This document shows, piece by piece, positions 58,600 to 64,000 of a stretch of DNA of 64,000 nt. A program made the position numbers and the translations under genes. How positions within the stretch are numbered: the stretch's first letter is position 1; each line of letters begins with the position of its first letter. Source of the stretch: CAWAMR01 sp963783095 (lineage in GTDB: Bacteria; Planctomycetota; Planctomycetia; Gemmatales; Gemmataceae); the NCBI GenBank assembly GCA_963783095.1, contig CAWAMR010000002.1:1426001-1490000 (forward strand), written 5' to 3'. The notes beneath the pieces were generated by a model that ran no database searches, was not told the DNA's origin, and saw nothing but the letters and a program-made list of their open reading frames with translations.

Positions 58600-59775
58600 C
58601 CATTTTCCCGTCCACGAATACCGTTTTTACCTCCAGATCCGGGCTGAGTACCAGCAAGTCGGCTCGCTTACCTTTCTCGATGCTTCCGATCCCGTCATCC
58701 AGCCCCAGGATCCGTGCCGGAGTCAGGCTTGCCATCCTAATCACTTCGTAAAGCGGCACCCCCGTGCCGTAAAAGAACGTCCGCACACAATGATCCATTC
58801 CCACAACGCTCGACGCCAATGCCTTACCGTCCGGCGTCAATCCAACACCATCCTTCTTGATGAATGGCTCGCCATCGTCGAGGGAGCCGAACACATATTG
58901 GCCATCGGGCATATCCACAGCCCGGCTCGCATCGGTCACCAGTGCGAGTCGATCCGGACCCTTGATCTTGTACGCCAGCTTCATTAGCTCGGCTTGGAGG
59001 TGTTTCCCATCGGCGATCACCTCGGTCGTCAACTCATCGAAATAGAGCGTTGCCTCCAGCACTCCACCGCGCATCGGGTACGTTTGAAACTGGCGCAGAC
59101 GAGCACGGTCGGACATGGCGCAAAAAAGATGATCGACATGGCTTACTCCCCAACCAATCGCCTGTTCCATCTGTTCGAAGGTTGCCCAGGAATGTCCCGC
59201 GTTGCAACGGATACCGCGCACACGGCAGGCTTTGACGAAGGCTTCCGCACCCGGTAACTCCGGTGCAACGGTGGCAGTCCGAATGTCCGCGGCGTAGTCG
59301 AAATAGGGTTCGTAATCTTCGGGCGTCGGTGGTCGGACTGGGCCGGCGGGATGGCAGCCTCGCGCTTCTGCGGCGAAGTATGGCCCGTAGAGATGCACCC
59401 CAATACTTTGGCCCCGCCGGCGGGGTTGGTCCGATGACGCCGACAACATTCAAAGAACCGCATGTGTTGTTCGTGTCGAGCGACAGTGGTCGTCGGAGTG
59501 AATGCGGTGGTGCCATGCCGGGCATGAACCCGACAGATGGTCTGAAAGGCATTGGGTGTGCAATCCATGAAGTCGGCCCCACCACCGCCGTGGACGTGAA
59601 GATCGACGAATCCGGGAGCCAGGTAGCCGCCCTGGAGGTCGATGGATTCTCCACGAGGTTGTGGAGAATTCGATCCTGGCCCCACAAAAGTGATGCGCTC
59701 ATTGTCCGTTTGCACAACGCCGGCATTGAGGAGCCGATCGCTGAGAATGATGGTGCCGTTATGGAAGTACAACAT
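58583..59775 (-). CDS. nagA: N-acetylglucosamine-6-phosphate deacetylase, frameshifted
   Basis: Removes the acetyl group from GlcNAc-6-phosphate in amino-sugar recycling. ATG 59775 starts YFHNGTIILSDRLLNAGVVQ; metal site FVDLHVHGGGGADFMDCTPN; after a frame change near 59420, VHLYGPYFAAEARGCHP, CNAGHSWATFEQMEQAI, SHVDHLFCAMSDRARL and LALVTDASRAVDMPDGQYV. The C terminus is KGKRADLLVLSPDLEVKTV. Overlaps the end of the Rpn remnant by 17 bases. Confidence 0.93.
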
Positions 59776-59843
59776 CTTTTGAAAACCGAAATAGTGAATA
59801 TAGAGTGAATAAGGAAAGCAAAGCAAAGGGTGTCATGCCCAAT

Positions 59844-60317
59844 TCAGCTGCCGGATTTGCGATAACGAAAATCGCAATGGGCCGCGCCTTCCATGATGGT
59901 TTGCGTTCTTGTAAAACCAATCTCCGGATTGAAACCTTCAATCATTGCAGCGTCTCGGCTGCATGAAAGAATTCCTCCCAAATCGCCAAGACCCAAACGA
60001 TGATACATTTCCGCGAACCGGCAGCGGGTGACATTAAAGTCGAATCTCTCTTCGTCCAGTTGCAGAACCTCCAGGGTTAAGGCATCGTTGTTTCGCCAGA
60101 GTTCTACCGCTTGAGCAAGGCTTTGCAGATCATTGCCTCCGAAAAGCCGGACAGCAGCACAACCTCCGTGGTGCGCCAGTTCTCGGATGACCTTGGTCAG
60201 AACCGAGCGGGTTCGTTCCTCACCCAATTCGCCGACGAATGCCTGAATGAGCGGTCCAACGATTTTCGCTTCGATTTCGCGTTGTTCCAAAAGAGGAATA
60301 GATATGCGTTGATCCAT
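59844..60317 (-). CDS. L-2-amino-thiazoline-4-carboxylic acid hydrolase-like protein
   Basis: 157-residue protein of the ATC hydrolase family. ATG 60317 gives ISIPLLEQREIEAKIVGPLI, then CRFAEMYHRLGLGDLGGIL, SCSRDAAMIEGFNPEIGFTR and ending AAHCDFRYRKSGS; the conserved Cys and His pattern matches. The known member degrades a cysteine precursor; the substrate here is unproven. A longer upstream start at 60383 is possible. Confidence 0.7.
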   Translation of the reverse strand: MDQRISIPLLEQREIEAKIVGPLIQAFVGELGEERTRSVLTKVIRELAHHGGCAAVRLFGGNDLQSLAQAVELWRNNDALTLEVLQLDEERFDFNVTRCRFAEMYHRLGLGDLGGILSCSRDAAMIEGFNPEIGFTRTQTIMEGAAHCDFRYRKSGS

Positions 60318-60517
60318 AGATTCTCCGGTAAGAGCACAAATCCTGAGATTCGGCATTAACATTTCACGCCCAGTCGAAAACATGAAGAAAAAGTATAATC
60401 AATTCTTCGGTTATTCCGAAAAGTGCTGTTGAGTTTTCGATTTTGGAAATGTTAGATGATAATTGACCCTCCCATAACTTGTTAAATTGCTCCTTGGCGA
60501 TTTGAGGCTGCACCTCA

Positions 60518-60814
60518 ATGGAATGTACTCCTGTTTCTCTTGGGCAACGAGTTCGCCAAACTCATCGTAAACTGTTTGTTCAAACTCTTATTTCTTCGCT
60601 TATCGATTGCTGGTTTCTGTTTCTGACATTCTCCATCGTCTGGGTCTGCGGAGAGTCTCTTTTGTTCCCCACAAACCCGCCGTGGGTGTGTTTGATCGTT
60701 CTTTGCAGCAGCTTCGCATTAACCACCTTTGGTGCGATCGTGTGGACGCTGCGCACCTGCCCCGCGTTTCTTTCAAACTATCTCCGTCAACACAACCTTA
60801 CCCATAATTTATAA
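60518..60814 (+). CDS. Two-helix membrane protein, probably truncated
   Basis: 98 residues: cytoplasmic N terminus VSLGQRVRQTHRKLFVQTLI, a membrane helix SSLIDCWFLFLTFSIVWVCG, then a second helix WVCLIVLCSSFALTTFGAIV, ending RTCPAFLSNYLRQHNLTHNL. Longer planctomycete membrane proteins begin with similar helices, so this may be a decayed 5' end. It stands alone; the gap 60815-61029 beyond it holds nothing recognisable. Confidence 0.4.
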   Translation: MECTPVSLGQRVRQTHRKLFVQTLISSLIDCWFLFLTFSIVWVCGESLLFPTNPPWVCLIVLCSSFALTTFGAIVWTLRTCPAFLSNYLRQHNLTHNL

Positions 60815-61029
60815 TAGTGTACGTAATTTCAATTGTCAAGCATTGTCGGCCAAAAACAGGGATGTGCACTTCATACCCTTGCAGCGGCGTTGGCGTAGGA
60901 TAGCTGATTTTCCAAGTTTTGATTGTTTCCGCCAACACATTTTGGTATTCTTTACCAACTGCCTTTGCTTCCTGCCGATAATCTCGCCATCCAAATGACT
61001 CCCATTCACCTGTACGGGAGAGTTCTCTC

Positions 61030-62413
61030 ATGTTTCGACTCGATCTTGGTACCGCCGGCCGTTATTGCGATGGTCTGAATCGCCGCAGTTTCCTGCAACT
61101 GGGCGTCGCCGGCATGGCTTCGGTCGGCTTGCCGACCCTCATGCGGGCACGAGCGGAATCTGTCAAGAGCGGCACTTCCGCCAAAAACACTTCCGTCATC
61201 CTCATCTGGCTCGACGGCGGGCCCGGCCACATGGACATGTACGACATGAAGCCGGACGCCCCGCCGAGTACGCGGCATCTGGAAGCCGATCAGGACCAGC
61301 GCGTGCCCGGCTTCGACATCACCGAACTGTATCCGAAACAGGCCAAGATCACCGACAAGTTCTCGATGGTCCGCTCGCTGCACCACGACACCGGCGACCA
61401 CTTCGCCGGCGGGCATCGCATGCTGACCACCAAGGACATGGGCGTCAGCGGGGCCAGACATCGCAGCAAATTTCCCGGCATCGGCGCGATCGTCAACCGG
61501 GAAGTGCGGCGCCGCGCCAGCAGGGCATGCCCGGTTACGTCGCCGTGCCGTACGGCATGAGCATCGGCTTCGACCCGGCTATTTCGGCGGCCACATGCTC
61601 GGCGCACAGCACAACCCGTTCGAGACCGTCGCCGACCCGAACGCCCCAAACTTCAAGGTCCCGAACCTGAACCTGGCGCAGGGTCTGACGCTCGCCCAGC
61701 CTGGAAGATCGCCGGTCGCTTGGTCAAGCATTTCGACGTTGTGCGGGCGCATCTCGACAAACACCCCGGCGTCCAGGCCATGGACCGTTTTCGCAGGAAG
61801 CGTACGAGTTCGTCAGCGGCCCGGCGGCCCGGCGGGCGTTCGACATCAACAGGGAAGACCCCAAACTGCGCGACCGGTATGGCCGGCACAACTGGGGCCA
61901 GAGCAGCTGCTGGCGCGGCGGCTGGTCGAAGCCGGCTCAACCTTCGTCACCGTCCACTTCGGCGGCTGGGACCATCACTGGGACCTGAAAAAGGGCTACG
62001 AAAACTACCTGCCGATCGTCGATACCGCCGTGTCGGCCCTGTTCCAGGATCTCGACGATCGCGGCCTGCTGGGAACGACGCTGGTGGTGCTGTGCGGCGA
62101 GTTCAGCCGGACGCCGAAGATGAACGACGGCGGCAATGGCGGCAAACCGAGGAGCATGGGCACGCCGGGCCGCGACCACTGGGGCAATTCGATGTTCTGC
62201 CTCATGGGCGGCGGCGGCGTCAAGGGCGGCCAGATCGTCGGCTCCACCGATCGCCTGGGCGAACGACCCAAAGACGCGCCGTGACGCCGTGCAACATCCA
62301 CGCCACGATTTACCAGGTCCTGGGCATCGATCCCAAGGTTGCAGTTGCTCGATCCGAGCGGCCGGCCCGTAAACGTCTTGGATGATCCGGAGCCGATTCG
62401 CGAATTGCTGTGA
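61030..62413 (+). CDS. DUF1501 family exported protein, heavily frameshifted
   Basis: Second DUF1501 gene. The start FRLDLGTAGRYCDGLNRRSF and FLQLGVAGMASVGLPTLMRA resemble a twin-arginine signal; TSVILIWLDGGPGHMDMYDM, DKFSMVRSLHHDTGDHF, LLGTTLVVLCGEFSRTPKMN and GRDHWGNSMFCLMGGGGVKG are family marks. The end is LDPSGRPVNVLDDPEPIREL. At least six frame changes interrupt it, and the core has G/C-ending codons unlike the flanks. Either errors or a chimeric consensus. Confidence 0.8.
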
Positions 62414-62474
62414 TTATTCAATATGCCGGTCGCTCCGGTTCCGTTGTGTTCAACCGACCGGCTCAGATTGAACC

Positions 62475-64000
62475 TCAAGTCAGTATAAGTTCCCGTTCGG
62501 CGTCGCGCTCTCGGTCTTGCCTTTCCATATCCCGGAGATCGCGAAGCACGCGCTGTGCCCATTTTCGCAGTCCGACCAAGCGCGTATTCCGTGCGACTTC
62601 GTCCAGTATCCCAATCTTTTTCTCCCATCGTTTGGCGAAATTCCCCATAAAAACTCCAGAAACGAAAGACGAGAACGCTGCCGAATCCACCGATCGGCTT
62701 TTCCGATATCGGTCGATGAGTTTGGCCGCCAAAGAGTTATCGGCAAGAAAATGCAAATTCAAAAGTCGCACCAAATTACTTGCGCGAGTTTGCGGCTCAC
62801 GAGCTGCCCAAGCGAGCATTGCGTCGTGCGGAAGACGTTCGATGAGTCCCTTTGGAAAGCCAATCAGAAACAGGGAAACATGCGGATGCGTTTCGAGTAC
62901 TTTCGCCAGTTCCGCCCAAACGCCCTCCGGGTCGCGTGCGACACACTCCGACAAAATCGTCGCCGCAAGAGTGCCCTCAATAAACCAATTCTCCTGGTCA
63001 TTGTGGTTATCGGAAACTTGTGCAGCAAATATTGCCCGGCTAATTGACGACCCATGCTTTGCAACCAGAGCCTTTGCAACGTCAGACCAGGCTGTATGCC
63101 GAGGCGCTGCGGATTAGCTGCGGGTCACAAGCCAACTCCAGTGCCAACGAGTCGCAAGGCTCCACATCCTGCGGAAAATGGTGAAACCGAAAACGAACCA
63201 TGCGCAGTGCGGTTTCGCGAAGCGGCGGCAACTGCGCAAGCGCGCGAGTAACTCGATGAATGGTTGCACGGACATCTTTTGTGACCAAGAGGAGTAGCCC
63301 AGACAACTATATGCGGTTTCCGGCAGTCGCCCGCGATCGAGAAGGCGGAAAATGCGACTAACACCCGAATCCGTAGGTTCTGTTCGCCAGGTAATTTCGA
63401 GAACCAAAGGGTCGTCACCTGCCTCAGATTGGAATTGCTTTTCGATCCAACTCTCCAGCCATCCTGAAGCGTGATGCTTGGCGAACGCAATCAAATAGGC
63501 AGCAGTGAATCGAAGATCCGGTCCACGATCGCCTACACAAGTCACGCGCTCAAACAATTGCCCTTTGCGGTCGTGCTCTCCCAAAAGCTGTCCAAATTCC
63601 CAGCAACTGTTGGCTTTTCCTGAAGTTAGCCATTCAAAAAACTCGGAGACAAGTTCTGGCCGCGTAATGAATTCCCGTGCGAGCAGCAGAAGTTGATCGG
63701 AAGCAGACTTGAAGTCCCAGTTTTCTTTTCCCACGTATTGGCGCAACCGACCTGCCAAGGAACCGTCGGTGAGTTCTTTCTGAAGTCCCGATAGGGCCGT
63801 CAATGCCGGCACCGAGGTGCCATTGGCCGTCGCATGAGCATCCAGCATTTCGGCCACACGAGTACGAAGTCGTTCTTTTCGAGATGGATAGGCACGCGCT
63901 ACAGATCTTGCTAACTCGACGACTTCCTCGATGAATCCGGCGAATAGCATGGGACCAATTAAACGGATCGTTGCCTCGGCCAGTGTTTGTTCAAGTTCTG
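62475..64000 (-). CDS. C-terminal part of a large helical protein (5' end outside window), frameshifted
   Basis: The frame is open at the window edge (reading EQTLAEATIRLIGPMLFAGF) and runs to a stop at 62475. Segments: VELARSVARAYPSRKERLRT, SSWSQKMSVQPFIELLARLR, AQLPPLRETALRMVRFRFHH and ETHPHVSLFLIGFPKGLIER, with LPHDAMLAWAAREP. Frame changes near 63200 and 63060 split it. Mostly helical repeats. I do not recognise the family; the N-terminal domain that would tell the function is beyond the edge. Confidence 0.5.

Noticed and set aside
1..64000. tRNA and rRNA genes
   Set aside because: I looked for T-loop-like GGTTCRANYCC stretches in cloverleaf context and for rRNA segments; candidates such as 20634 and 53888 lack matching arms.

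Overview
The window comes from a planctomycete, probably of the Gemmata group. This is inferred from the gene families, not from a marker-gene match. The clues are two DUF1501 proteins, a DUF1559 pseudopilin-like protein, two PVC-type CxxCH haem proteins with beta-propeller or HEAT modules (one fused to ThuA), a Rad52-like protein next to J-domain-like proteins, a secreted DUF4139 protein and an LCCL-domain protein. Kdo synthesis (kdsB) points to an LPS-bearing outer membrane. Base composition is moderate to high G+C. No rRNA, tRNA or CRISPR array was recognised.

Layout. 0-4 kb: 3' part of enolase, a DUF433/PIN toxin-antitoxin pair, a polysaccharide flippase and a UPF0235 protein. 4.0-4.35 kb: a perfect parS-like palindrome and a cluster of a dispersed repeat. 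4.35-7.7 kb: a minus-strand cassette of a Rad52-like protein and two J-domain-related proteins linked by ATGA overlaps. 7.9-13.4 kb: HEAT and LCCL secreted proteins, an amidohydrolase and two small PDZ proteins. 13.5-15.2 kb: an unrecognised coupled gene pair. 15.4-21.6 kb: a radical SAM protein, a haem protein and two secreted proteins. 21.6-23.65 kb: a group II intron that splits a long hairpin. 23.7-30.6 kb: DUF1501, CxxCH-ThuA, HEAT lipoprotein and DUF1559. 30.9-35.5 kb: a ParB-like/Mrr-like pair and a Ski2-like helicase. 35.7-44.4 kb: YdjY-like, WD40, porin, ROK kinase, inositol-phosphatase family and three tandem copper-protein-like paralogues. 44.4-47.6 kb: pyrG and kdsB, separated by an S23 four-helix-bundle gene bracketed by inverted hexamer tandem repeats. 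47.8-52.2 kb: Gfo/Idh/MocA, an AAA ATPase, fabH. 52.7-64 kb: YjbR, phosphatase, histidine kinase, lipoprotein, DUF4139, a decayed Rpn nuclease, nagA, ATC-hydrolase-like, DUF1501 and a large protein running off the end.

Two window-wide properties matter to any user. First, many genes with intact family motifs are broken by single-base frameshifts, often at short homopolymers. I read most of these as sequence errors and give gene spans across them. Second, three genes (47.8-49.2, 55.8-58.0 and 61.0-62.4 kb) have cores with strongly G/C-ending codons and a much higher frameshift density, while their ends look like the rest of the genome. That could be a chimeric consensus or recombination.

The best candidates for something new are the ParB-like/Mrr-like pair, the hairpin-targeted intron, the S23 cassette between kdsB and pyrG, the parS-like site, and the unrecognised coupled pair at 13.5-15.2 kb.
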